Positions 26,143 to 35,501 are shown, counted from the first letter of the stretch. The stretch: DNA of 64,000 nucleotides from Lutispora saccharofermentans (GCF_024363565.1 NZ_JAJEKE010000005.1:124001-188000); one strand, 5' to 3'. The notes: generated from the sequence alone by a model not told the origin. Program-made: numbers and translations.

Positions 26143-26177
26143 AAAAGAGGCTGCCTCTTAAAGAGACAACCTCTTTT
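26143..26177. terminator. Bidirectional terminator between kdpE and SLH gene
   Basis: Arms AAAAGAGGCTGCCTCTT and AAGAGACAACCTCTTTT pair imperfectly, with T runs on the plus strand and A runs before the stem, so it can serve both converging transcription units. Confidence 0.75.
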
Positions 26178-26187
26178 TTTATGCTTT

Positions 26188-29100
26188 TTATTTAGCCGTA
26201 GCTTCTTGCACTGCCTCTATTGTCACAGGCTTTGCTGGATCTGTGGGTATGTTTATCTTGAACAGCTTCATTCCAACGCTGCTTCCTTTTGCCACTTCAA
26301 CCTTCAGTATCATGTCAGCATCAGCTATATCTCTTGTGACCTTTACATTGCCGGTTTCTTTCATAATTTCTAAGAGTGAACTACTTCCATCTCTCTTAGC
26401 ATCATATTTTACAAACTTTCCATCGACCATATTGCCTACTTCTATATATTTGTAAATTGCTCCGTTTGCATGGGGCTTGAGAGCTAGAATTCTTGGCTCA
26501 TTCGAAGTCGCAGGGTATACCGGACCAAATTGGAACTTCTCGGCTGTAAGCCATGCCTTTGCATCTTCAACGTCAAGGACGTCCTTCACTGTCAATATTT
26601 CGCCGTTGAGAAGTTCTGATGTCTCCGCTGCTTTCTCAATCTTAGCTATTGCTGCTGCAATCCTTCCATTCAAAGCGGACTTTAAGCTGCCTTCCTCAAG
26701 ATTGCCCACAGCCTCCCAGGCAGGAGCTTCTAAGGCTCTGGCTGACTGGATCATTGCCTCAGCCTGATCCGAAGTCCTCTTCGCTGCATCCATTGCCATA
26801 TTCACAATAGATCTTTTTTCAGGAGCTGCAGGAGGTCCCAGATAGACAGCAAGGGAGTTCTTCAGCTCTTGAACACGGATTGCCAGAGCTGCTGACTGGA
26901 CACCTATTCCTTCTTCTCCGGCTGCAGCTTCAAAGGCTTTTACTGCATACTCTGCCGCAGCTTCTGCTGCCTTTTTAGCTTCTTCTTCAGCTTTTCTTCG
27001 CTCTTCTTCTTGTTGTTTAGCTTCCTCTAATTCTATTATTTTTGCCTCAGCCTCTACAAGCTTCTGATAATTTGCTACATAAGCTTGCTGCTCGGCTGTC
27101 AATGCTTTATATGCTTCTCTTGCTTCTTCTACAGCTTTCTTATTTTCAAGTACCAGGGATTCGGGAAGAGCATTTATCTTCTCTTCTACTGTCGCTGCTT
27201 TTGCTTTATCTTCCTTAATCCTGTTTGCTTCTTCCTCAAGGCGCTTTGCTTCTTCTTCTAATTCTGCTATTCTTCTTTCAGCCTCTACAAGCTTCTGATA
27301 ATTTACTACATAAGCTTGCTGCTCGGCTGTCAATGCTTTATATGCTTCCCTTGCTTCTTCTACAGCATTCTTGTTTTCCAGTTTTAATATCTCTATCGCT
27401 GGAAGGGCATTGATCTTCTCTTCTACTGTCGCTGCTTTTGCTTTATCCTCTTTAATTCTTTGTTCTTCCTCTTCAAGGTGTTTTGCCTCTTCTTCTAATT
27501 CTGCTATTCTTGCCTCTGCATTTACAAGCTTTGTATAGCTAGTTACATAGGCTTGCTGTTCAGCTGTTAATGTTTTATATGCTTCTCTCGCTTCTTCTAC
27601 AGCATTCTTGTTTTCCAGCTTTAATATATCTATGGCAGGAAGATCATTGATCTTCTTTTCCACCGCCGCTGCTTTTTCTTTATCAGCTTTGATCTTGTTT
27701 TGCTCTTCCTCAGTTTTCTTTTGTTCTTCTTCCAATGCTGCTATTCTTTTCTCAGCATTTTCAAGCTTTGTATAGTTAGTTACATAGGCCTGCTGTCCGG
27801 CTGTCAAAGCTTTATATGCTTCTCTTGCTTCTTCTATGGCCTTCTTGTTCTCCAGCTTTAGCATCTCTGCCACTGGAAGATCATTGATCTTCTTTTCCAC
27901 TGCCGCTGCTTTTGCTTTATCTTCCTTGATCCTGTTTTGCTCCTCTTCAAAGCGTTTTGCTTCTTCCGCCTTTCTTTGCTCTTCCGCTAATCTGGATATC
28001 TCCGTTTGGGACTCAGACAGCTTGCTGTAATTGGTGACCAGCTGCTTTTGCTTTGATGTCAGCTCATTATATCTGGCTGCCGCATCCTCCACCGCTTCTT
28101 TGTCTGCAAGCTTTATATCCGTGGGCAGTGCGGCTATTTTATTGATAACCGCATCTGCCGCAATCTGATCATCCATCTCAGGCACTTTGACGGGAGCCAG
28201 GTCTGTGCCAGTGAAGTAGAATTCTTCTCCCCTTATATTTTCGCTGATGTTGCCTACCAAATCTTTGGCCTGGGAATCTATTATCAGAATGTATTCGTAT
28301 CTTCCCTCAAGAGGCTGGCCCAGAGTCAATATGACCTTGTTCTTGTCGATCTTCTTCAGGGAATTGGTTATAGTCTTATATTTGCTATAATCATCCGCAT
28401 TCTTTATGGTATATCTGCCTTCATATCCTATGGCCTCGTTATACTCGATCTCTACTGTCAATCTGTCTATAGCGGTAACAGTGAGTATATACGGCTTATC
28501 CTCATCTTTGTATTCGCCGTAGAGCATGGTGTAGCCGTTATCGGTATTCTGAGCTTTAATGCCGTGCTTATCCGTCAATACCTTGCTCAAATCTACCTTG
28601 TAGTCTTTGTTGTTGTCAATATACTTAGTGGAGCTGATAGTAAAGGTCACCAGCTTATCATCTTCTCTTTCCACTTTTACATCAAAGGTGGCGGAAGGGC
28701 TGCCTATTGTGCTTGCTTTGCTGTTTTTCACCACTACTTCCTTTGACATTTCCAGTTCAAAGGTTTTGCCGTCCCTCTGGGTGATATATAATATCTCGGG
28801 AACCTCGGGATCCTCATCGTTGCCGTATATATCCATGCCATAATCCCATGAATAGCTCCTGTCAAAAGCATTCCTGTTCACCGATTTGTCCCTTATGCCC
28901 TTTAAGGAATCTTCTTTGACTATGGTATAAGCTCCATAAGCCGATAGAGTTTTGCCTTCTTCCACATTGGAAAATTCTATGGTCCTTCCATCATCTGTTG
29001 TGGCTTTGGCATAAAGCTTGATGGTTTTGTCCCCGGCCTTTAAGACCATAGCCGTCGCATCACTGCCGCCTGTTGTATAGCTCACAGGCTCATCAAACAC

Positions 29101-31284
29101 TGCAGCCACTACATACTTATTCACTGTATAGACATATTGGAGCTCAGGGCCTTGCTGGTCATTCTCCCCTGCTATGGCTCTAAATTCAAAGCTCAGCTTC
29201 AATCTATTGCCTGTAGCATCCACCACTCCGTCTATATTTATCTTATATATCTTTCCTTCCGTCATGGATGCGGTCTCCAGCGTAACCTTTTCATCCTCAT
29301 ATTCGGCCCCTATGGGAGAGCCTATATCGTTATTTATCTCATAATTTGCGATATCCTCAGCGCTTTTCTCATCCAAGGGCTTTGTGAAGTATATCTCAAT
29401 CTTATTGCCGCCCACTACTTTATAATTCTTGACAGTAGCTGCCGCAAAATCATCCCGGGATACCCTCAGGGTTCCGCTGTTGTTCTTTTCCATTACGTTG
29501 CCGAATTCGTCTTCTATGTTAAAAGCCGTCACAGTATAAGAGCTGTTTACTTCCAGATCCTCCACGCGAAGCATGACTTTGTATTTGCCATCTGCATGGG
29601 ATGCCTTTTCCACGCTCTCTACATAGATGCTTTCCTTGTACCTGTCATTCCTGGTAATCTCATAATTATTTGCATCCAATACGGTAGCTTCATTAAACCT
29701 GCTGCTGTCGCTGAATACCACCTGGATATAGTTCCTGGACAAGGCCTTGAGATCGCCTTTGGAAAGCTGAGGTGCGGAAGTATCCACCCTCATGCCGTAG
29801 AAGGTTTTCTTAGCCGCTTTTTTCATCACATTGGCAGCCTTTGTCTTGTCGCTTATATTCTCTACGCTCAGTTCATACCTGGCACTGGCTTTCTGGGTCT
29901 CTGTGGTGAGCTCCACCGTATCTTCATCATCCCCAACCAGTTGGGCCTCCAAGATGCCCAGCTCTGTACCGCCGGTTTTTATCAGATAGTTGCCCACATC
30001 TTCTGCCGAGTCTCTGGTAATAGCTTCGGAAAACTTTATTACCACTCGCTGGTTTGTCTCGGCCTTAACATCTCTGAGCGAAGGAGCGGTAGTGTCCAAT
30101 CTGGTGTAAAAGGATCTGCTGTCAGATCTTAAAACCACACCGTCGATGGATTTTATATTTGTCGCCTTCACCGTATATTGCTTTCTTCCTACCAAGCCAT
30201 AAGTGGATAAAGTAACTTTTTTGCCTTCCAGCTCTGCCTTTACCACATCAATACCTGATATGCTGTAATTTGAAGCATCAGTGGCAGAAGCAAAATCCAA
30301 TTCCTTGTCAAACTCAATAACAACTGTCTCAACATCTTCGCTTTTGACATTTTTTATCCTAGGTGAGCCTGATGCTTTTGCTACTCCGGTGAACTTCAGC
30401 TTTGTATTGCCCACGTTCAATGTGTACAGCTTTCCTGCGCTCATGCTCGCTGTCGTCAGCCTTACCGTATCTGCTCCGATCAGGTCTGCAGACTTGATTG
30501 ACAAGCCCTGGACAGAGTAATTATCCAGATTTTCTCCATCATATCTGTCTATGCTTTTGGTGAAAACCACTTCTATCACTGTATTTCCCACAGCCTTTGC
30601 GCTCTTTGCCTCCACATCTATGATATCCTTCATAAGTCCGGCAGAGATGGCTGTGGATCTTCTGATCTTGCCTGCGTCTACTAAAACGTTGATATAAACC
30701 TTTCCGGCTTTAGTCTTTGCCTTCAAAGCCGATACAGTAGCCTTGGACAGCAGATCTATGGTAAACTTTGCTTCCTTGGATGGCTTCAAGCCTATAGACT
30801 CTGCAAATTTCAGAGTGCTGTCCCAGGTAAAGTCTCCTTTGACCCCTGTTACCTCCTGCTTGTAGCCCAGAGTTTCCAGCAGGACCTTGTAATATGCCTG
30901 CTCGTTTATATTGTTATAGGGTCCGAAACGTCCCCTCTCGTCTCCTATGAAGCCCAGGTCGGGATTTGCCTTGAGGTAAGCCAGTATGGCCCGGCCGTCT
31001 GCCCACAATACCTCATTCTTGTCTGCAAAATTTGCAGTACCTCCATAGTTCAATGCCTCTTCATACAGCCCTCTCAGCTTGAGGATGGATATGGCTGCAG
31101 TAAATCTGTTCATCTGCTTTTGGGTATATTCCCATGTAACTCCGTGGCCATCGCCTTCCAGCATGCCGATATCGGCGAGGGTGCTCGCTTCAGGGCTTAC
31201 ACCCCAAGCCGCATAGCCAGGCGCATATCCCATGACAGAAAAAGCTATTGTAAAGGCCAACACAAATGCCAGCAGTTTTTTCAT
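26188..31284 (-). CDS. Giant SLH surface protein with Ig-like domains and helical repeats
   Basis: Secreted protein of 1698 residues. Order: signal peptide (LLAFVLAFTIAFSVMGYAP, cleavage near AAW); N-terminal SLH region (about 30-190; motifs RFTAAISILKLRG, FGPYNNINEQAYYKVLLETLG); eight or more Ig-like domains of about 90 residues (repeated pattern VEVVFTK.ID...NY.V...V..A.L.G..V.L.T..M..GK.Y.L); five helical repeats of about 79 residues (27000-28170 in DNA); and a C-terminal domain. AGGAGG precedes the ATG at 31284. SLH repeats here are at the N-terminus, unlike the other giant protein. Typical of S-layer or wall-spanning stalk proteins. The function beyond surface display is not clear. Confidence 0.88.
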   Translation of the reverse strand: MKKLLAFVLAFTIAFSVMGYAPGYAAWGVSPEASTLADIGMLEGDGHGVTWEYTQKQMNRFTAAISILKLRGLYEEALNYGGTANFADKNEVLWADGRAILAYLKANPDLGFIGDERGRFGPYNNINEQAYYKVLLETLGYKQEVTGVKGDFTWDSTLKFAESIGLKPSKEAKFTIDLLSKATVSALKAKTKAGKVYINVLVDAGKIRRSTAISAGLMKDIIDVEAKSAKAVGNTVIEVVFTKSIDRYDGENLDNYSVQGLSIKSADLIGADTVRLTTASMSAGKLYTLNVGNTKLKFTGVAKASGSPRIKNVKSEDVETVVIEFDKELDFASATDASNYSISGIDVVKAELEGKKVTLSTYGLVGRKQYTVKATNIKSIDGVVLRSDSRSFYTRLDTTAPSLRDVKAETNQRVVIKFSEAITRDSAEDVGNYLIKTGGTELGILEAQLVGDDEDTVELTTETQKASARYELSVENISDKTKAANVMKKAAKKTFYGMRVDTSAPQLSKGDLKALSRNYIQVVFSDSSRFNEATVLDANNYEITRNDRYKESIYVESVEKASHADGKYKVMLRVEDLEVNSSYTVTAFNIEDEFGNVMEKNNSGTLRVSRDDFAAATVKNYKVVGGNKIEIYFTKPLDEKSAEDIANYEINNDIGSPIGAEYEDEKVTLETASMTEGKIYKINIDGVVDATGNRLKLSFEFRAIAGENDQQGPELQYVYTVNKYVVAAVFDEPVSYTTGGSDATAMVLKAGDKTIKLYAKATTDDGRTIEFSNVEEGKTLSAYGAYTIVKEDSLKGIRDKSVNRNAFDRSYSWDYGMDIYGNDEDPEVPEILYITQRDGKTFELEMSKEVVVKNSKASTIGSPSATFDVKVEREDDKLVTFTISSTKYIDNNKDYKVDLSKVLTDKHGIKAQNTDNGYTMLYGEYKDEDKPYILTVTAIDRLTVEIEYNEAIGYEGRYTIKNADDYSKYKTITNSLKKIDKNKVILTLGQPLEGRYEYILIIDSQAKDLVGNISENIRGEEFYFTGTDLAPVKVPEMDDQIAADAVINKIAALPTDIKLADKEAVEDAAARYNELTSKQKQLVTNYSKLSESQTEISRLAEEQRKAEEAKRFEEEQNRIKEDKAKAAAVEKKINDLPVAEMLKLENKKAIEEAREAYKALTAGQQAYVTNYTKLENAEKRIAALEEEQKKTEEEQNKIKADKEKAAAVEKKINDLPAIDILKLENKNAVEEAREAYKTLTAEQQAYVTSYTKLVNAEARIAELEEEAKHLEEEEQRIKEDKAKAATVEEKINALPAIEILKLENKNAVEEAREAYKALTAEQQAYVVNYQKLVEAERRIAELEEEAKRLEEEANRIKEDKAKAATVEEKINALPESLVLENKKAVEEAREAYKALTAEQQAYVANYQKLVEAEAKIIELEEAKQQEEERRKAEEEAKKAAEAAAEYAVKAFEAAAGEEGIGVQSAALAIRVQELKNSLAVYLGPPAAPEKRSIVNMAMDAAKRTSDQAEAMIQSARALEAPAWEAVGNLEEGSLKSALNGRIAAAIAKIEKAAETSELLNGEILTVKDVLDVEDAKAWLTAEKFQFGPVYPATSNEPRILALKPHANGAIYKYIEVGNMVDGKFVKYDAKRDGSSSLLEIMKETGNVKVTRDIADADMILKVEVAKGSSVGMKLFKINIPTDPAKPVTIEAVQEATAK
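27000..28170 (-). repeat. Five tandem repeats of about 237 bp inside the SLH gene
   Basis: Each unit encodes a motif like VEKKINDLP....LKLENK.AVEEAREAYKAL, then TAEQQAYV..Y.KLV.AE.RIAELEEE, with a Glu/Lys-rich linker. Units 2-5 are close to identical in DNA, which implies recent expansion or gene conversion. The units should form antiparallel helical bundles acting as a spacer. Confidence 0.85.
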
Positions 31285-31485
31285 TAAAAAACCTCCTTCA
31301 GAATAATTTTAAGTTTTTATCAAGCTTAGTGTGCTATGTAAAACAAACCGTAAAATGCGTTTGTCTATAAAATTGTTGGTTATGTTGTAAAACGCGCTTT
31401 CAATATATATAGACGCCCAAAGATGTGAAAAGGTTTCCAGAACTGCTTATATTATGAGTATATATTTTTGCCTTAAAATGACAAA

Positions 31486-31514
31486 ATAGGTGCTCTTTCA
31501 TAAAGAACACCTAT
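31486..31514 (-). terminator. Terminator of the TetR operon, displaced by element D
   Basis: Arms ATAGGTGCTCTTT and AAAGAACACCTAT pair with one mismatch around CAT; the minus strand continues TTTTGTCATTTT. It lies about 150 bases after the tetR stop, with element D inserted between. Confidence 0.8.
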
Positions 31515-31526
31515 AGCTGCATATGT

Positions 31527-31654
31527 TGAACGAGACTTCATTCAGAGGGGGATTCAACCCCCACTGAATGTTAGTCGAGTCCATACTGGACTTAGCCGCT
31601 CTTGGCACCCGCCGCCTATAGAGGCGGGGGTCTTAGAGCGGGTTAGTTCAGTGA
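31527..31654 (+). mobile_element. Hairpin-rich mini-element, copy D
   Basis: 128 bp, identical to copy A. On the minus strand it follows ATATTTA, so it is again 3' of TTTA. It sits 9 bases beyond the tetR stop codon, between the gene and its terminator. Confidence 0.92.
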
Positions 31655-31663
31655 TAAATATTG

Positions 31664-32326
31664 TTATTTCTCCAAAGCTTTTCTTACGAATTTCATTATG
31701 CCTTCTATTATCCTCTCCTCGTCTCTCACCCCGTCATCGCCAAGGAAGATTTTCATTCTATCCTTGTAGTAATCGGAAGTGAAGGAGAATTGGAACATCA
31801 CCAAAAGATTATCCAGGCAGAAGGATACCAGCTGCTCATCGATATCAGGGGATATTGCGCCTTGCTCCTTGGCTTTTCTCAGGATCTGAGCATAGAGCCT
31901 TGCAGTGATGGACTCCATCTGCCACGACAGCCTGCTCGATAAGCCGGAGAGGCCCTGAGTGCTGAGATCGAGATATATCTGGTTCATCTCGGGATAATTC
32001 TCCGCATATTCTCTGGTAACCCTGAAAAGCCTCTCTATTATTTCAAAGATGTTGCCCTCATCCGGATGGATCTCTTCTAATGCTTTTTCCAGAAGGTGAA
32101 AGCCTTTATCAACAATAGTGAGAAACAAATCCTCCTTGGATGCAAAGTAGCTGTACATAGAGCCGATGCTTATTCCTGCTTTTTTGGCTATGGTATTTAT
32201 ATTTGTGGAGCTGTATCCGTTTGATGCAAACTCGGATATGGCTACTTCAAATATCTTTTCCCTCTTATCTTCGGATATTTTTTCAAAGGTGCTTTTATAA
32301 AATATCTGCTTCTCACTTTGTATCAT
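31664..32326 (-). CDS. TetR-family repressor, last gene of the split-transketolase operon
   Basis: A 220-residue regulator. The N-terminal helix-turn-helix is typical (IFEVAISEFASNGYSSTNIN, then KKAGISIGSMYSYFASKEDLF), and the remaining ~170 residues are the all-helical ligand and dimer domain. It starts 13 bases after the flavoenzyme gene and is the promoter-distal gene of the operon, so it probably regulates its own expression through the palindrome at 40394-40415. TetR proteins of this build often bind acyl-CoA, steroid or other hydrophobic effectors. The effector is not determinable from the sequence. Confidence 0.9.
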   Translation of the reverse strand: MIQSEKQIFYKSTFEKISEDKREKIFEVAISEFASNGYSSTNINTIAKKAGISIGSMYSYFASKEDLFLTIVDKGFHLLEKALEEIHPDEGNIFEIIERLFRVTREYAENYPEMNQIYLDLSTQGLSGLSSRLSWQMESITARLYAQILRKAKEQGAISPDIDEQLVSFCLDNLLVMFQFSFTSDYYKDRMKIFLGDDGVRDEERIIEGIMKFVRKALEK

Positions 32327-32339
32327 TTTTAGCCTCCGT

Positions 32340-34610
32340 TCATATTGTGGTACCCAGGGCGTAGCCCGCCTTTACGGCTTCCAGTACCCTGCCGCCGGTA
32401 AAGGAGTCGCCTATGTTGTATATCTCGGGAGCGGTATGCTCTTTAATGCATTCGTAGTAAAGCCTATCATCGGGTATGGCACCGGTGCATATCAGTACCA
32501 GGTCCGCTTCCAGCTTCATGGGCCGCTCCGCCTCCTCCAGCCCCTTCACGAAAGGGTTTGCTATATTGTCCGCGAGGGCAGGGGTCCATGTTATGTACGG
32601 GTCAGGCACGGTGTCCGATGTGTTCCTCATGATCTCCACTAAGCCTTCGTCTATGCCGATGAGCCTGGCGCAGTTTATCAGCTCTACTCCCGCAGCCTCC
32701 AGGTGATGTATCATGAAGAATCTGTTGGAGGTGCAGGTCTTTTTCATAAAGTAAGGGGTCATCTCCACAACCTTTACCTTCTTGCCCATTTCATAAGCCA
32801 GCATATAAGCAGCTTCGCAGCCTACATCGGAGCCGCCTATGACCACCACCTTCTCTGCCTTATTAGCCGTCTCAGGATTTTTGAGAAAATCTGCTCCCGT
32901 TATGACATAGGGGAGATTTATCCCCGGCAGCGGTGGCTTTGAAGGCTTTGTTCCGGTGCAGGTCACTATGGCATCGAAGCTGCCGGCCTTGAGCATATCC
33001 CGGTTTACATCAGTACCGAAAAGGGTCTTCAGTTTATAATCCCTTGAGATCCGCCTTATTTCATTATTAATATACTCCATATAGTTTGCTATTTCAAACT
33101 TAATTTTGGGACGTGAACCCGGAATGAGCATGCCTCCTGCTTTGTCATTCTTATCGTAGAGCACTACCTCATGCCCTCTCCTGGCGGCAGTACAGGCCAA
33201 TACAGCTCCTGCCGGCCCTGCCCCCACCACCGCTATCTTTTTTTTCCTCTCCGCAGGCTTCATATCATCTTGATAAACATCTTCAAAACCGGTCCTGGGA
33301 TTTACCGCACAATGGGGATGCCCTCCGACGGCAAACTGCCCCAGGCAGCCCTCATGGTCTCCTATACATGGTATTATTTCCTTCACTCTGCCCGAATAAA
33401 CCTTCTGAGGCCAGTAAGGGTCCGCGAGTAGAGGACGGCCCAGCATTATCATGTCGCATTTTCCCTCTCTCAATGCCCTCTCTGCCAGATCAGGATAGCC
33501 CAGCTTCCCCACAGCCATTACCGGTATGGGAAAGCCTGCATTGGATACTATCCCCCTTTTATCAAAATGCTCCTTTACCAGATTGGCTATCTCCATATAT
33601 ACCCCGGGAGGCATTCCGTTAGGCGGATGGGGGAGCCACCAGCTATCATAGCCGCCCAGGTCTGCATCAAAGACATCCACCCCTGCCTTTACAAGGTTCT
33701 CCATATAGTCCAGCGTCATATCTGCGGTACGGCCGTTTCTGAACTTCTTCAGTATCTTATCCTCATCCATCTTTTCCCCGTAGGTCTCTCTGAGGGCCAG
33801 AGAAAGGTCTATCCTGTAATGTATGGGGTAATAGGCTCCGCATCTCCTCCTTATTTCTCTTACCATATCCAGTCCGAAGCTTTGCCAGTCCTTATACCTT
33901 CCCATTTTTCTCCTGTTGTAGGCAGGGTCTGTCATCTGCTCTATAAGATAGCCGGAGTGGCCATGAAGATATACGCCGTCTATCCCCAGCTCCCTCGCAT
34001 TGACTGCGATCTCCCCCGTATTCCTTATTATCCTCCTGCACTCCCTGTCGGTGAGGGGCCTGCATAGTATCTGGGGTATATACCAGTTGTTGTTCCAGGA
34101 GGATGATATGGGAAGCCTGTATTTCTTCGTCAGGCATTCCGGATTGCCTACCCTTCCCATACCCGGTGCAAGCTGTATGAAGAACCTGGCTCCATATGCA
34201 TGGCAGCCCTCAGCTATGGCCCTCCAACCGGAATAGGCAGTCCTGTGGCTGTCTATCCTCGGAAAGATCCCTGTAGAGTCCAGATCCCCATAGGATGGGT
34301 CCGCCTTCCATGATACGGGAGTCATGCCGCTGGTTATGAGCCCTGCTCCGCCCTTTGCCCTCTCTATGAAATACTTTATCATCTTTTGGCCGGGCTTTCC
34401 CGTCTCGTCTGCCATGGATACATTGCCCATGGGAGCCATCACTATGCGGTTTTTTATCTTCAGCTTATTTATCTGTATGGGCTCAAAAAGCTTCTCATAG
34501 GGATAGAGCTCATCTGTCATCCTTCCCTGTTTCAGCCTTTCTTCGTCTGAAAACCAGTCTCCCAGGCCGTCAATTATTTCTTTTACCTTGTGATTTTGTC
34601 TCTCTTCCAT
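32340..34610 (-). CDS. Old Yellow Enzyme / 2,4-dienoyl-CoA reductase-type flavoenzyme
   Basis: NAD(P)H-dependent ene-reductase of 756 residues. The N-terminal FMN barrel (about 35-430) has NRIVMAPMGNVS, the active-site loop HGHSGYLIEQMTDPAYNRR and LGRPLLADP. The C-terminal half has FAD and NAD Rossmann motifs (VVGAGPAGAVLACTAARRG; VVVIGGSDVGCEAAYML). The iron-sulfur motif reads CIGDHEGCL...HCAVNP, where families such as FadH have CxxC; the second Cys is replaced by Asp, so cluster binding may be altered. Relatives reduce dienoyl-CoAs, bile acids (BaiCD, BaiH) or steroid enones. It is the second-last gene of the operon, 7 bases after the VOC gene. Confidence 0.9.
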   Translation of the reverse strand: MEERQNHKVKEIIDGLGDWFSDEERLKQGRMTDELYPYEKLFEPIQINKLKIKNRIVMAPMGNVSMADETGKPGQKMIKYFIERAKGGAGLITSGMTPVSWKADPSYGDLDSTGIFPRIDSHRTAYSGWRAIAEGCHAYGARFFIQLAPGMGRVGNPECLTKKYRLPISSSWNNNWYIPQILCRPLTDRECRRIIRNTGEIAVNARELGIDGVYLHGHSGYLIEQMTDPAYNRRKMGRYKDWQSFGLDMVREIRRRCGAYYPIHYRIDLSLALRETYGEKMDEDKILKKFRNGRTADMTLDYMENLVKAGVDVFDADLGGYDSWWLPHPPNGMPPGVYMEIANLVKEHFDKRGIVSNAGFPIPVMAVGKLGYPDLAERALREGKCDMIMLGRPLLADPYWPQKVYSGRVKEIIPCIGDHEGCLGQFAVGGHPHCAVNPRTGFEDVYQDDMKPAERKKKIAVVGAGPAGAVLACTAARRGHEVVLYDKNDKAGGMLIPGSRPKIKFEIANYMEYINNEIRRISRDYKLKTLFGTDVNRDMLKAGSFDAIVTCTGTKPSKPPLPGINLPYVITGADFLKNPETANKAEKVVVIGGSDVGCEAAYMLAYEMGKKVKVVEMTPYFMKKTCTSNRFFMIHHLEAAGVELINCARLIGIDEGLVEIMRNTSDTVPDPYITWTPALADNIANPFVKGLEEAERPMKLEADLVLICTGAIPDDRLYYECIKEHTAPEIYNIGDSFTGGRVLEAVKAGYALGTTI

Positions 34611-34617
34611 ACCAACA

Positions 34618-35133
34618 CTACTCCGTATAATATTTTTTAAATTTTCCCCCGGCCATAATCTTGCCTATCAAGCTTCCCAGTATCCTTATGGCCGGATAAT
34701 TGAACTTCAGGTCTATGAGCTCTATAAGGTTGCCGTCCGGGTCCTTCATAAACACCCACTTGTTGCCGTCAGTATCCTGAGGCGGAGAGAAGAAATATAC
34801 TCCCTTATCCTTTAGATGCTCATACCATTTGGGCACATTCTTCACATCCAATGTTATATGGGTAGGCCCCGGTTTGTTCCACCGCATCTTTTCCACCGGA
34901 AGCAAAGGAGTGAATTCGAATATTTCAATGACTCCGCCCTTGGGGAATCTTAAGAAGCCCAGTCTCACCGATGCATCCTCTACCCCGTAAAGCTCCCGCA
35001 GCTCCTTGACCTGCTCCCTGGGGAGGGTTTGCTCCGATATGAGCCAGCAGCCAAAGCTCTCATGATACCATTTCACTGCTTTTTCAAAGCTTGATACTGT
35101 AAGCCCTGCATGGCTTAAAGAACGCACTTTCAT
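34618..35133 (-). CDS. VOC superfamily protein (glyoxalase / epimerase-like)
   Basis: A 171-residue vicinal-oxygen-chelate fold protein with two beta-alpha-beta-beta-beta modules. Probable metal ligands are His in SHAGLTV, Glu in VIEIFEF, His in GPTHITLDV and Glu in DPDGNLIELIDL. Members include glyoxalase I, methylmalonyl-CoA epimerase and extradiol dioxygenases; the size and motif order are nearest to epimerase/lyase types, but no substrate can be claimed. It is 7 bases before the flavoenzyme gene and 368 bases after the first SCP2-like gene. Confidence 0.82.
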   Translation of the reverse strand: MKVRSLSHAGLTVSSFEKAVKWYHESFGCWLISEQTLPREQVKELRELYGVEDASVRLGFLRFPKGGVIEIFEFTPLLPVEKMRWNKPGPTHITLDVKNVPKWYEHLKDKGVYFFSPPQDTDGNKWVFMKDPDGNLIELIDLKFNYPAIRILGSLIGKIMAGGKFKKYYTE

Positions 35134-35149
35134 GAAAACAACTCCTTGT

Positions 35150-35275
35150 TTTATAGTCTCTAGTCGCTAGTCGCCGGTCACTGGTCTCCAGTCTTAGGGT
35201 ATTCCTTTCGGGATATGACACTAGCCACTGGCCTCTAGCCTCTAGCATTTGGGTATTCCTTTCGGGTCTTTTTTT
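35150..35275. repeat. Degenerate short tandem repeats in the operon gap
   Basis: Many 7-9 base units of the type CTAGTCGC, CTGGTCTC and CTAGCCTC, with GGGTATTCCTTTCGGG occurring twice. It has no coding content. It lies in the only long gap of the eight-gene operon. Confidence 0.7.
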
Positions 35276-35390
35276 GAAACCACTAAAAATCGCGAAAAGG
35301 TTATATACCAATCACTTAGTACTTAAGGTTCTTCACTGCATTGAGAATTAACATGTGTTACCCACACCACAATAAACGAAAACATATCTG

Positions 35391-35456
35391 GTCATTCTGA
35401 GAGCACAGCTCGAAGAATCTCAAATTAGATCCTTCGGGCACAGCCCTCAGGATGAC
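35391..35456. repeat. Palindromic intergenic repeat (GTCATTCTGAG type)
   Basis: A 66-bp imperfect palindrome from GTCATTCTGAG to CTCAGGATGAC, with inner CGAAG.ATCT / GATCCTTCG arms. Sequences of this kind are, to my knowledge, widespread dispersed repeats in bacterial genomes. It is non-coding. Confidence 0.75.
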
Positions 35457-35501
35457 AAGGAAGCCGGTCTTTCAGTGGTTCCCGTTCCCTATTTACAGCT
35501 C

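Noticed and set aside
27000-28170. CRISPR-like or satellite array
   Set aside because: The repeats are long (about 237 bp), contiguous and in frame within the SLH gene, without spacers.
29137-30132. 331-codon plus-strand open frame
   Set aside because: It lies antisense to the SLH gene, has low-complexity hydrophobic composition and no ribosome site; an overlap shadow.
35313-35327. Second TetR operator (CTTAGTACTTAAG) in the operon gap
   Set aside because: The palindrome is short and imperfect, does not resemble the strong operator at 40394, and no convincing -35 box accompanies it.
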